DNA of 64,000 nt from Atopsyche davidsoni (lineage: Eukaryota; Arthropoda; Insecta; Trichoptera; Hydrobiosidae): assembly GCA_022113835.1 (NCBI GenBank), contig JAILWY010000009.1:8222001-8286000 (forward strand). Direction: 5' to 3'. The notes beneath the pieces were generated by a model. That model was not told the DNA's origin. It searched no databases and was given only the letters and a program-made list of their open reading frames with translations. Below are positions 36,727-48,400 of the stretch, piece by piece. Every line of letters starts with the position of its first letter. Positions within the stretch are counted from its first letter, which is position 1. Both the position numbers and the translations under genes were made by a program.

Positions 36727-39039
36727 GTAATGTTACATGTAGACGTAAAAAATATAATCTCATTTTGAAAAGCTATAGTCTTACAGAAGTCCCATTTGTA
36801 TTAATAAAAGTATACATATTTCATGTAACAGATAAATATTTAATATTAATTTTTATAAATCGGTTTCATATTTGTCGTAAAAACCTTTCGATGCGAGCCC
36901 GTTTGGCTGGAGATCAGCAGACAAAGGCGAGAAAAATGAGAAAACAGCGATAAATAAAACCAATATAGAAGGCTTGCGAAATTGCAGAGAAACCTGGAAA
37001 AAATGTTGATTTACAATCTCTGGAGGGGGCAAATCGTTGACAATTACTCGGGTACAAAGCAAAGAATTTCAATAATCCAGTGAATTGAGAGAGTTTTCCC
37101 GGGAGAATGTTCCGATATTATATCAAAGTGTTTGATTTATTGTGAGGCTTCACTCAGTATAAGTAAAATATAATTAATGTTCACTTTCATAGGTGTTTTA
37201 AATATTAAATTACAAACTAGACACTTAGAAAAAATATTTTTTACATTAAAAGCATCCTTATAAAAAAATATAATTAAATATACTAGTTTTCCTAATTAAA
37301 ACTGTGTAATACATTTTAACTTTGAAAGCTTTCCAATGGAATAAGAAAATTAAAGCCATTTCATCTGTATTGATAATACAGTTGAAATGTATATACACAC
37401 ACGTTTGTAACAATTTTGGTACAAGAAAGAAACACGAGGAAGAATGAAGCATGTTTTATTGGCCAATACAATTCCAAGGATATGCATAGTTCACGTACGT
37501 ATTTCACATACAAACTATAACAAATAACTTCGTATTTTAACCAGAAACAAGAGCACGGAAACCTCATTTGCCTGAGTAAGAACTAGTTTGTTGTATTTTA
37601 TCGCAGGGTATAAAATTAAAAATAATCTATATAACATTGCGTCATTAGATGAATACGTGTAGTTTTATTGTCAGTTGTAATTTTGCACCATTAATTTTAG
37701 AACTATCAATTGAACTGGATTCTGGTAGACAGAAGACGTCATTAATAATTTTATACTAAGCCGTAATATTATCACGCGTGACAGCCGAGAGCTTCAAATG
37801 ATCGTCTGCTATTGATAATGATATGGTTTAATTAATTTTCTGTCCGAAATGTGCTGATAACGAGACAAACAAGAAAATTAAACATTAACAACCCACTCGA
37901 TTTAAACGGCTTGCAGTAGTTAAAAAGGCTATACGAATATATATATATATTTGCTCAAAATAAAAAAAATGCTTAGAAATTGTGAATAAATCAAATCCAA
38001 TTACATTTTTTTTAAACATAATTTCAAGATAATAATTTAATATTGATTTTTGTATGCGTACATTTAGCTTTATTTATTATAGTAATCTGAAAACAAGGTT
38101 AACTTATTTTTATGTTAAATATGAACTATTCTGGTTTAGACTATCTAAGCTTTGGTGTGCCCTTCTCGTGCTATAAAAATAAAAATATTAATGTTAGGGC
38201 TGAATCCGGTTACGACTTCGGCATTTGATTCTTTGTGTTTATGCAATGATAATAAACCTGCGTCAACGAGAGAAGGTGATTTTTTTACTACTCACGCGTA
38301 ACATGAATTTATAGATGTAGCACCAAGATCCTTGGTATACGTCCATCGGTTTTTACCCCTGCCTTATATAGCAATCTTAATTATCAATAAAATAGCCTGA
38401 AATTATATATTTTTATTTTTCAAAAATATAGTTATAGGCACTTAAAATTAAAAGTAATCGATATTGCTTAAAAGTGCCTTTGTTCTATCGAGCCTAGTTC
38501 AATAAGGAGATGATTGATCGATCGAGCTTATTATCTTGACAAACGAAAAATTTCCTTTTGTCAAAGAGTCAAAAGATAAACTTATCTTTAGAAATATATA
38601 GATTATTTGACAGGAACATTTATAATAATTGAAAAATATTCTTTATATTTATGTCAAAAATTAAACGCAAATTTTCCTTTTAAAATTTTTATTTTATGCC
38701 TAAGTTTATAATATTGACATTTTTATTTTATCATAATATTTCAGTTTTAAATAGTTACTGCTTCAGTATTGTTAAATTTTAATAACATGATTATTTTTTT
38801 ATGTTTTTGATTTAACATTAACATTTTAACAAGTCATCAAGAGAATAAATTTTCAAACGAAATTTAATTCAATACGTTTTAATAAAATATTATTTAACAT
38901 AACAAAAAATATTTCAGAATCCAAAATCAATTAATAAATTTCTAATAAATCACAGCATTTGCAATGTTCACATGAATGAAATTAAAAATACGTATTCACG
39001 AAAACTATGACGCACATTGCAAAAAAAAAATATATATAA

Positions 39040-39310
39040 ACAACAACCGAAGACATCGCGAGGAAGGCGGCCGGCAGACTCGAGGCATGATTTGCATACC
39101 TCTGCCACGAGCCGCGCGCCGGCCTGGCCGTGACAATGGAGACATCATGTAACCGAGCTCTAGGAAACAGTACGGAGCACGATAGTTCTTACATATTCAT
39201 TCACGGCACGCGAGTCCTTGGGCGGTGACGTCAGAGATACATAACCCGAGCGACTCGATGATTTCGGGCACCGAGTTACGTCAGTCGAATTCAACACTGT
39301 GCCTATCTGC
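39040..39310. promoter_or_regulatory. GC-rich island with octamer, SOX-type and CRE motifs
   Basis: Within 270 bp are ATTTGCAT (POU octamer) at 39090-39097, ACAATGG (SOX type) at 39133-39139 and a perfect TGACGTCA at 39226-39233. The GC peak is gccgcgcgccggcctggccg. No long frame runs through it. The motif set suggests an enhancer; this is inference from sequence motifs alone. Confidence 0.4.
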
Positions 39311-42270
39311 GTTCCAAAAATATACAATCTACGCATAAATTACACTCAACCCACATTTGAGCTGCGCTATTGCCTTTTTGTCTTGATAATTAATTGAGCA
39401 AGAATACGAAACGGCTTTTTTCGAAAAGGCACACTTAATTTCTTGTTTTTTGTTGATTTGATAAAAAAAAAAAAACCTTTTACAATATTCATCAAAGTGT
39501 GATTTGGGATAGTCGATTTCAACGGATTGTGTTTCTTTGCGAGAAAATATGCTGCTGAAATATTAGTAAAAAAACGAAAGATTGTTTTATTTTAAATTCA
39601 TTGAATAATAAATGCTTTGAAAAATAAATAAGAATTTCAGTATGTATATTCACCTGAAATCGTTAAGTACAAACTTAATGTTATTAGAAATTTAATGCAT
39701 AAAATTATAGACCTGTGCCACGTGCGAGTGAATATTCCAACGTCGATAAGTTTTCGTACTGACTGACATTTTCCTTCAAAGGGTTGAAATATTCCAAGGC
39801 TTTCTTCAAAATGTCAATCCATCGCCTGTATTGCGCAGTATTTAGAAGGTTTGAATCACGCTTTATTCACACGTTGACTTTGAATAATTATAAAGATTTA
39901 ATATAAATTTTAATGCTAAAGATTGATTTATTTATGAAAAATTCTTTTGTAATACAAAATTGATATTTTTATACTAGTTATCAACATAACGAGTATTTAC
40001 TTAGGTGCGTACTATTTGTAAAAAAAATATGCAATTGATGAAATATTTATCGTGACATCAAATAATAATTATTTAATAAAATCGTTCAGAGCTCCTTTTT
40101 GTTCAGCTAAAAGTAGATTAAAAAACTAAAACCATGAAAGATAACACATGAATTGAACATAATAGTACAGAAAGTAATATGTACTGAAAACTCAATGTTT
40201 TAATGTAGCCAATTGTTTATTTTGACTGTAAAATATTCTGATATGTATTTAAATAATTTATATCGACATGGACAACGCAAAATCAAACTTAATCACGGCC
40301 CAATTATTATATAAATAATAAAATACTTAATTAAATGGAATCGGTGATGCTTGCCAGACGGGAATATGGTGAATAGTTGTATTTGAAAGGTTTAAATGTC
40401 TCAGATTTATTTTATATTTACCTAACGTAACCCTGTTGAAAACCCAGTAAAGCAGATTTGTACAGATTTAAGACTGGTTTTTATTCTTGTAATTAATAAA
40501 TTTTGAAGCAACGAAAAAAGTTATCAAATAAATTTATTGGAATTCGGGGACTTCAAATACCTACCATGAGTTGTACTAATTGAAAGAATTTAAAAACAAT
40601 GGGGTTTTAAAATATTGTAAAATAAAGTCTGATTTTTTTAATAATTATTTTATAGCCACGAAATAAAATTAATAGATCACTGGGTTTTCGGATGTTGATA
40701 CTATTTTTTGTTGTTGTTAAAAAAAATAGATTAAAATGAACGATGTGTTTAACCACATATTGTTTAATCCGTAGAAACAGCACGGAGCTCGTGGGTAACA
40801 ACCTTTCAACGTGCATCGCTCTGTTTAGACACTGAAACTGGAATCCATTACTCTGGGAGAGTAATATTTACCGAGGCGATCATAACACTTCGTCGAAAAA
40901 CCAATCAAGACAGAATTATATACGTTGTACGTGAACATAATCGGAGCGAAAGGCGAACTGTTTGTAATTGACTTAGTTCCGAGGGGATCGAATCTAAAAT
41001 ATAAAAAAAAAATTATACTAGTCAAATAAACAAGGCCTCTCAAATATTTATATGTCCATAGTTCGGACGGTTTTGGTATAAAATATTTTTGCATTCAGTG
41101 GTTCTTGGAACGCGCTTTTGTTTGTAAGAACGTGAATATTTTATCAATCCAACAATTTCGGAGCGTGAGGGTTTATTTTTAAACCGAAAATATCTGAATT
41201 TGATACAATCGAAATGCGGGTCATTTTTCATAGTCAGACGTTTTAGTATAATCTAGTAGCTTAATCTGCGTTCCATAGCAATCCAATTAAAAAAGACCTT
41301 CAAAAATAAACACGCTAATTGTTACAATCTATACTGCTTTTCGTCCACCTAGCAGCATGAGTTTTTTGAATTTTCTATCTAAAATCTTAGCGTACCTAAG
41401 TCCCCGCAATCTGACCTCATTTAAATTTAACGATATAAACTGAAATACTTTTATGAGAAAATGTACTGTTCTAGCAGTTTGTGAAATTGTTCTAGCGGAA
41501 TCGTTGAGACTATCTGGAAGATCTCTTAAAATACAATAGAAAATGCAAGGCAATATTAAAGAATCGTATATGCAATGAAACAGAGTTAATTGCTTTGAAT
41601 TGAGGAGAGAATAGGTGATTGTTATTGTCTTGAATTTATTAATCCATTGTCTCATTATTACGATTTAGGAAACTATTCACATTTTTTTCATCAATAAACC
41701 GTGCTTTATTAATAAAATTTTAAAATTTGACCGCAGAATGCATGATGATTACCGCAAGACCACATTATTGAAATTATAACTTCAAATAAGCAGGTAATAC
41801 TATTTTTAAACGGTCCTTGTTTTCTTGTCTTTAAAAATAGTTATTACTTGTTCATATTGTAGAAAAGTTATTAACTAAAAATTGGGTTCATTATTAGTGT
41901 TATTCTAAAACAGAATTTTCAAGAAAACACTGGAAACCGGTTAAAATATTTCTGTAAAATAAATAAAAAAATTTCGTAAATGTTATAATATATTTTGATT
42001 CCTCAAACATATTTTCATATAATTTAAATAAAATGTTTATTTTAAACAATATTCTAGTTGGTATACTTACATAAATTATGAATATATTACATATGAAAAA
42101 CATGAAGTTACTGAAATAATATATTTAAGACCTTTATATTTGAATAAAGTAAAACACGTTTAAGGGTAAATTAATTAATATATTAAACTTGTAACAAAAG
42201 AACAATTTAAAAGTCCTAGGATTCTGAAGAAAAATATCAGTTTAGAAATTAAATTTTATTAACACTTTAT

Positions 42271-42340
42271 AACGACGAATGCGTTGTAAAAAACACAGCG
42301 TATTACTTGTCACAACAGCATTGCTCTCTCTTAGATAAAA
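42271..42340 (+). repeat. 70-bp direct repeat, copy 1
   Basis: It begins aacgacgaatgcgttgta and ends ctctcttagataaaa. It differs from copy 2 (42395-42464) at about 8 of 70 positions with no gaps. Confidence 0.93.
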
Positions 42341-42394
42341 TATTACCAGAGGAATGTCATTTTAATAATGCTTTTACATTACAGGAATTTAAAT

Positions 42395-42464
42395 AACGAC
42401 GAGTACGTTGTGCAAAACACGGCGTATTACTTGTCAAAACAGCATTGCTCTCTCTCTGATAAAA
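42395..42464 (+). repeat. 70-bp direct repeat, copy 2
   Basis: It begins aacgacgagtacgttgtg and ends ctctctctgataaaa. The start-to-start distance from copy 1 is 124 bp and the intervening 54 bp are not repeated. It is about 89% identical to copy 1. Confidence 0.93.
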
Positions 42465-44049
42465 ACTCCCAACTTGAAGTGTACGCAATTATTTTAAGAT
42501 ATTATTTGGATTAATCACAAATATTTAAGAAAAACTCTTGCACAAAAGTCACTAATACCTGGAATAAAATTTAACTAACATGTTGCAAAAGAGTTGTGAC
42601 AGTTAGTTGAGAGAGAATATTTATTATTATTAACAAAAAAACAAATGTAAACTATTTTCATATGACAACAAAGCCACAATTGGATAATAAAAGAATATTT
42701 TATGTAGAGATATTTGTTTTGATCTACTTTTTATTAAAGTTGTAAGCGATTGGTTTTTTGGGACTGTGAGAACTCTTTTAACCTTCAAAGGCGAAACCAT
42801 TCTCATTCTCTCTATATACAATTTCAAAACCTTCTTCTACCTTGTGTTTTTACTAAAATTTGTCTTATTCGAGTATCAAGGATTTTTATGGATTTATTTT
42901 AAAATAACTTAAAAACTGCCTTTAAAATTATTTGATTGAAATTGAGAAAAAAAAACCCTGAAATCAATTCCAGACAGGCATAATTTTTTTTTATATATAT
43001 TATTTAAGAATAAATACAAAGAGTCAATAAATATTTAAATGATAATTTGTTTAGTATAATACTTGTGATTGTATACTTGTATTGTTGATTCGGTTTTTTT
43101 TAACCACAGTGGAATGATACAATTATAATAATTGAATTTTTTTCATATAAATGTAATTATTTAGTACTCTGCCAGAAAATTTGGATAAGTTTACAATATT
43201 TAGGCTCATAAAAAACCAATACCACAGAGACTCCCGGTTCAAGCCAAAGAACTGCGACTCTATTCGACATTGTGACGCCGAGCCCCCGCGGTAGTAACAA
43301 TGTTACATTGCTCTACTTAGGCTAATGTGTTTATAATTTGCTCAGCGCACATGCAGCTGTGATATTGTAATATGAAATAGGTTAAAGTTAGCAAAACTAT
43401 TTGGCTCTATCCGTTGGTAATAAATTAATATGTTAATCGTTTCATATGTAGACAATTAGGACGGTGCACTTGTCTTAAATATTTATTACTATACGACGTT
43501 TACAATTTATTAAATTGATATGTTAAAATAACCAGCACATTGATCTGATTTTACATAAAAGTAGCTTATATATATTATCAAATATTGACATTTTAATCGT
43601 TTCACAAATAATGTGTTGATGGTAAATCATTAGCTCAATCAAATCTAAACAAATTGAAGGTAATGTCACAAAAATACGATTTTGATGCTAGTAAAAAACA
43701 AATCAGAACCGAAAATTATTTTTGAAAAACAAAAAAAAATTATTTTAATATTACAACAATTTTCTAAAATAATAAACATATTTTTGCATGTTTCTATCAA
43801 ATTAAAACTTTAACGTTTATTAAATGGAACTTAATAAACCAGACTTTCAGTTATGAGTAAGCAAACTTAACAATGAAAAAAAATGCTTAAATTAATTAAG
43901 AGGAATTTTAGAAAAGTTGTTCGAACTAAAATAAACAGCATCTTCGAGAGTCAATATAATAGTTCGTAGACTAAACAGATTGTGTAATTAAATTATCTGT
44001 AACGAAATTCCAATTACGCGAATCTCTAAGTTCAAAACAAAACACACTT

Positions 44050-44300
44050 TCCTTCAGGCCTCCGAGTATAAATCGAATCAATTAAGTCATCGGTATGTAT
44101 TCTGAGGAATAAGTCAGCAGACATACCAGGGGCTGAGGAATGCGGCTCGGGAATGTGCGGAGCTTTCAAAAGCCCCCGAGAGCCACAGTAGGCACAGGGT
44201 TATTGTCTTGGGCTGCTTTGTTTTGAAGCGCCCCGCCAGATATAGACGGTGTGTTTCCCGGCCAGACCAAGTCGAGGAAACTCGCTCTAACTTGTAGTAC
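44050..44300. promoter_or_regulatory. GC-rich island with paired TEAD-type sites
   Basis: Two GGAATG motifs (44137-44142 and 44150-44155) lie 13 bp apart in the same orientation, about one helical turn. They are followed by a ctttgttttga TCF/SOX-like sequence. Frames are short. A candidate enhancer. Confidence 0.35.
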
Positions 44301-45229
44301 TCAAATTGAGGTAATTATTCAATGCGTCAAATCACACTAGCAGCTATTTGCTAGAAAATAAATTAATATCAAACTTAATTAAGCTGGTGTCTGCCACACG
44401 CAATCAAGCAACCTCATTATGATGGGTAACAGATTTAAAATCTAGACACGCCAAAAATAAAAATATTTTATGAAGATACTGATAGTGTACAAATAGCGTA
44501 TTCTATCAATAACCTAAAGGTATATTGATTTTCAAACTAACTCTTAGCTATATAAAAGAATTAAAACTTTTTTTTTGTTTACTTTCTTTATGGAAAACAT
44601 GTTCTGCCTTTTAGAGTGTAAATTATCAAAACACCCAAAATAAATCATAATTTGTACTATATAATTTACTGTCGTATTAATTATCAAATATCTTTCAAAA
44701 CTTAAAATGTGCAATTTTTATAAGTAAATAATTAAAAAAAATCATTAGTTTAATTATTCTATGATTAAATGATTTATTCGATCAAATATTTTGATAATTC
44801 AAATATTACTTATTACTAACTTTTATAAACTTTTTCTGGTTTAAACTTCAATGCATCGTTGATTGCATTGTGCTATTACAAGACTGAAGTAAAAGCATTT
44901 CCTGTTGTGACATAACCACAAATATTCATCACTCTAATAATGAAATTGTTTGCAATGAGTTATCAGTGTAAATAATCCATCTCTAAATCCTTAAACTCTA
45001 ATACGATCTATCGATATCAGCAAAGTGTCAGTCGTGATGCAGTCGTCGATAACACAATAACCGAAGGATATACTACACTCACAAAGGTCACAGTAAATCT
45101 GTTTATTGCGCATAAAAGCAATAAGCACATCTGTTTCCGTAATATTATGACTGATATTATGATAATCTCCGGTCGTTAGTTGCAATAATTTCAATATCTT
45201 CAAAGACAAGTGAGCAAAAAACGTTAAAC

Positions 45230-45480
45230 CGGCTCACTTTCTAGCCTATAAAAATAAGGCCGGAATAGCTCGCGGGCCGGCGCCGCTGAAACGGACACCT
45301 TAAATGGAGGCGCGCCCGCCTGACAATGGGCCATTTGTAATGACGCCAATTAAAACAGCAGATTTATTGAGATTGATGACATGTCGCGAGTCGCGGCCCG
45401 AGGACCTCGCGCGGCGCGACACCTGCATGAGGTGCGTCAGCCGAGCCGCGGGCCTTGCGATCATTCCTTCTAAGGGAATT
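45230..45480. promoter_or_regulatory. CpG-rich island with inverted SOX-type pair and homeodomain cores
   Basis: ACAATGG (45323-45329) faces CCATTTGT (45331-45338), followed by TAATGA (45338-45343) and CAATTAAA (45347-45354). These lie between two CpG-rich blocks (ctcgcgggccggcgccg and gaggacctcgcgcggcgcga). A plus frame of 66 codons from ATG 45304 is open but ends without splice sites, so a regulatory element is preferred over a gene. Confidence 0.4.
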
Positions 45481-48400
45481 GAGAATACTCACGCAGGTGA
45501 TTAAATCATCTAAATGTTGCGGTGAAGGAATGCACCGTTGATTGACTGCTCGATTGAACGCTCTTTTATAATGCTTGATTCATGTCCTCACTGTGTGTTT
45601 ATTTAGATCAGGGGTGGGAAAACTTTTGAGCACTGCGGGCAACCTGATTTTTTGCCGACTACCAACATCGTAAGTGTTGAACATAACATAAGAAAGTAGT
45701 CATTTCAAGCCAAAAATAAGGTTAAATTTAATATAAACGTAGATAATACATATACATATTCAATCAGAGTTAATAATGATTTCTTCTCACAAACTATTAG
45801 TTTATGTGTTACTATCAGAGATGTGTTCATATCAGACAAGTGGGCGACTAGAAATACTTACGCGGTCGACGCTTTGGTCACCTCTGATAAAGACCAACAG
45901 TGTATATATTTTTTTAATTAAGTTATAGTGATAAAGTCATTTTCGAAAATATCAAAGTCAATTTATCATCGCCATCATTATGCTACAAAAGGTTTTATTA
46001 ACAAACTTTATGAATAAAATATGATGTAGGCAATTACATTTATTCCCATCGGCTTTTGTAATAATATATTGAATCTAAACTATTATAACATATTTGTAAT
46101 ATCTGACGGGCCGTTTGTTTATTGATTAGGCTAACACTAACAGCTCGTTTATCTTTGAATTGAAACTAATTGTCAATATGTCAACTTACAAACTTTTTTT
46201 CACCGAAAAAAGCTTGAGACTCGCTCGTATTCAACACTATTTCGTGTCGAATAGATTAAATTTTTGTTAAACCAAAAATAATAAATGTTTGTAGCAAATT
46301 CTTAATATAATACAAATAATAATTAATAAAAATGGACCTTGATTTGTAAGGGTACAAAAAAATACATGATACTGCGCAGAAAATGTGCAAAAGTTCAAAA
46401 TACGTCTATAAATAAAAAGCAATATTAACGATGTACTTGAAGGATTTTCACGCCCTCCTGCCAAATTAAAAAAGAAATATATTCCATAAATATAACCTTG
46501 CTTCTGTTTGTTTTTCTATTTCTATAACCTTATCACTAATTAAGAGTGAAGAATACAAAGTGTTCATTTTTATTGATATTTTCCTTTTTATTCGCTTGGT
46601 GAAATGTTATGTTATTACGACTGCTATAATACTGGCACTAATGACGTAGAGAACCGAATTATTAGCGAAATATTTTATGTCTTTCATTAACGCACATAAG
46701 AAGACTCTTAAAACAAGGATCTTAGCCTTTTTAATATCATATAAGAGATAAGCCATAACATAAATATAACGCACACCTGTCTATGCTCAGAATGAAATAA
46801 AATATTATCAAAAATATTTAAACTAACCGGATTGTAGTATTACGAATACCTTATAATGAAAATTAAGTATTACAGTGCATTTAGATGAAAATATTCATTG
46901 ACTTCATAAATGTTAAATAGATACAAATAATACAAATCTTTCAATATCGTTAATGTTTATTGAAATGAAGAAATAATGAAAGAAAAGAAAAAATCAGTTT
47001 ACCAATGCTGCAAATTTATTTGTATTTAAAAGTTATCTACAAATCAGTTACTTGTTTTATTTTTCTACAGATTGTTTTAAATGTCATCAATAGGAATTTC
47101 AAACTATGCAAAATTATAAAAAAGGAAAATTATTATTTACTTTACTGGAAATAATAATTTTACATATTATAACAGCCTCGATCGCTCGCTTCCTGGATGG
47201 AAGTTCATCGTTTTGACTACTACACCAGCCGCCTGGGTTGCGTTGAACCAGAAAATTATTTTGAGTTTAGGACTGCGATAACGTCCACGTAACAATAAAC
47301 CTTTGCGGCACTCGCGGACAGGTAGTCTCGCCGACCGAAATTGATTTCCTATCAGCGCCGAGCGCCACTCCTCTCAACGTCATAGCAAGGTAATAGTGTA
47401 GGGAATTGTCGATCACAATAAACGAAACTTGAAGTTAAAGCAAGTAACTGTAAATCGATTTCAAATTCAAGCTATCAACCCACATCATCTGATTTGATTT
47501 TTTTCTGCGTGCACTTATAACTGTTAGCTTGATGAATTTGATCAAATGGAATTGATTATAACAAAATATTTATATATTTTGAAGTTAATACCAATATGGA
47601 CACCTATATTTACTATATAACAGATTTTTACCCTTAAATGGTATATTTAACTTCTACGTCTTGTTTGGAGAGAACCTGTTTTAGTTTTTAAAAAAATCAC
47701 AATGCGTTAAAGTTTATTTAGTTGTTTCCTTAACGCTGCGTTTCCTGTTCAGCTTATCCTATCATTGTTTTGAAAAAAATCGATAATTTTTTCAAAAGTA
47801 TCGATTGTTAAATATTCAGCAATCATCTCATCACTATAAGTGGTAAGTTTCCACCATACGATCCGTTATGACCGAGGTGGTGGGCGCCGCCGGAGGTAAA
47901 TGTAGGTCAAATGAAACTGCCTGCGCGGGGCTCCAAGAGGGCTGCTAAAAGAGCGTTTAGGCCGGGGGCAACTGAGGCTGTGATGTGTTTGATGCATTTC
48001 AATTCTGGGTACTTGTATGTATTATTTCAGATCTATATTTAAATTTTATATTTTATTTACTATATGAATGAGAAATGCTTTAATTCTAATGTTCGTTTAT
48101 ATAAATGAAAATAGTCCTATGCTTTGTTAGATGGGTTGTGATCATGTTTTTTTTTAAATAATAAATCTTATATTCTTAACACTAAATAAACGCTTGGAAA
48201 TTTCACGTACACATTCATGTTCATTCTCATTTCACAAAAAATATTACCATTCCAATACAGTAGCACGCATATTAAGAATGAAATCTAAAAAAAACACACA
48301 AAGCGCACTGAAACATTTTTTAATATTATTATAACTAAAGATTTAGCATTATCTATTATGCCAACAAATATGTGTAATATTTATGTCTATACTTATACAT

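Larger units (their letters stand above)
36727..44040 (-). other. AT-rich probable intron segment
   Basis: Apart from the island at 39040-39310 and the duplication at 42271-42464, this is AT-rich DNA with ORFs of chance length, including a 108-codon minus frame (41329-41655) and a 67-codon plus frame without ATG (40768-40971). Nothing else is recognised. Confidence 0.5.

Noticed and set aside
40768..40971. 67-codon plus frame with protein-like residues, considered as a second exon for the signal-peptide exon at 36634
   Set aside because: The reading phase does not fit a phase-0 junction from 36726, and frames of this length are common by chance.
41329..41655. 108-codon minus-strand ORF
   Set aside because: About one ORF of this length is expected by chance in 64 kb at this composition, and there is no motif, splice context or homologue I recognise.
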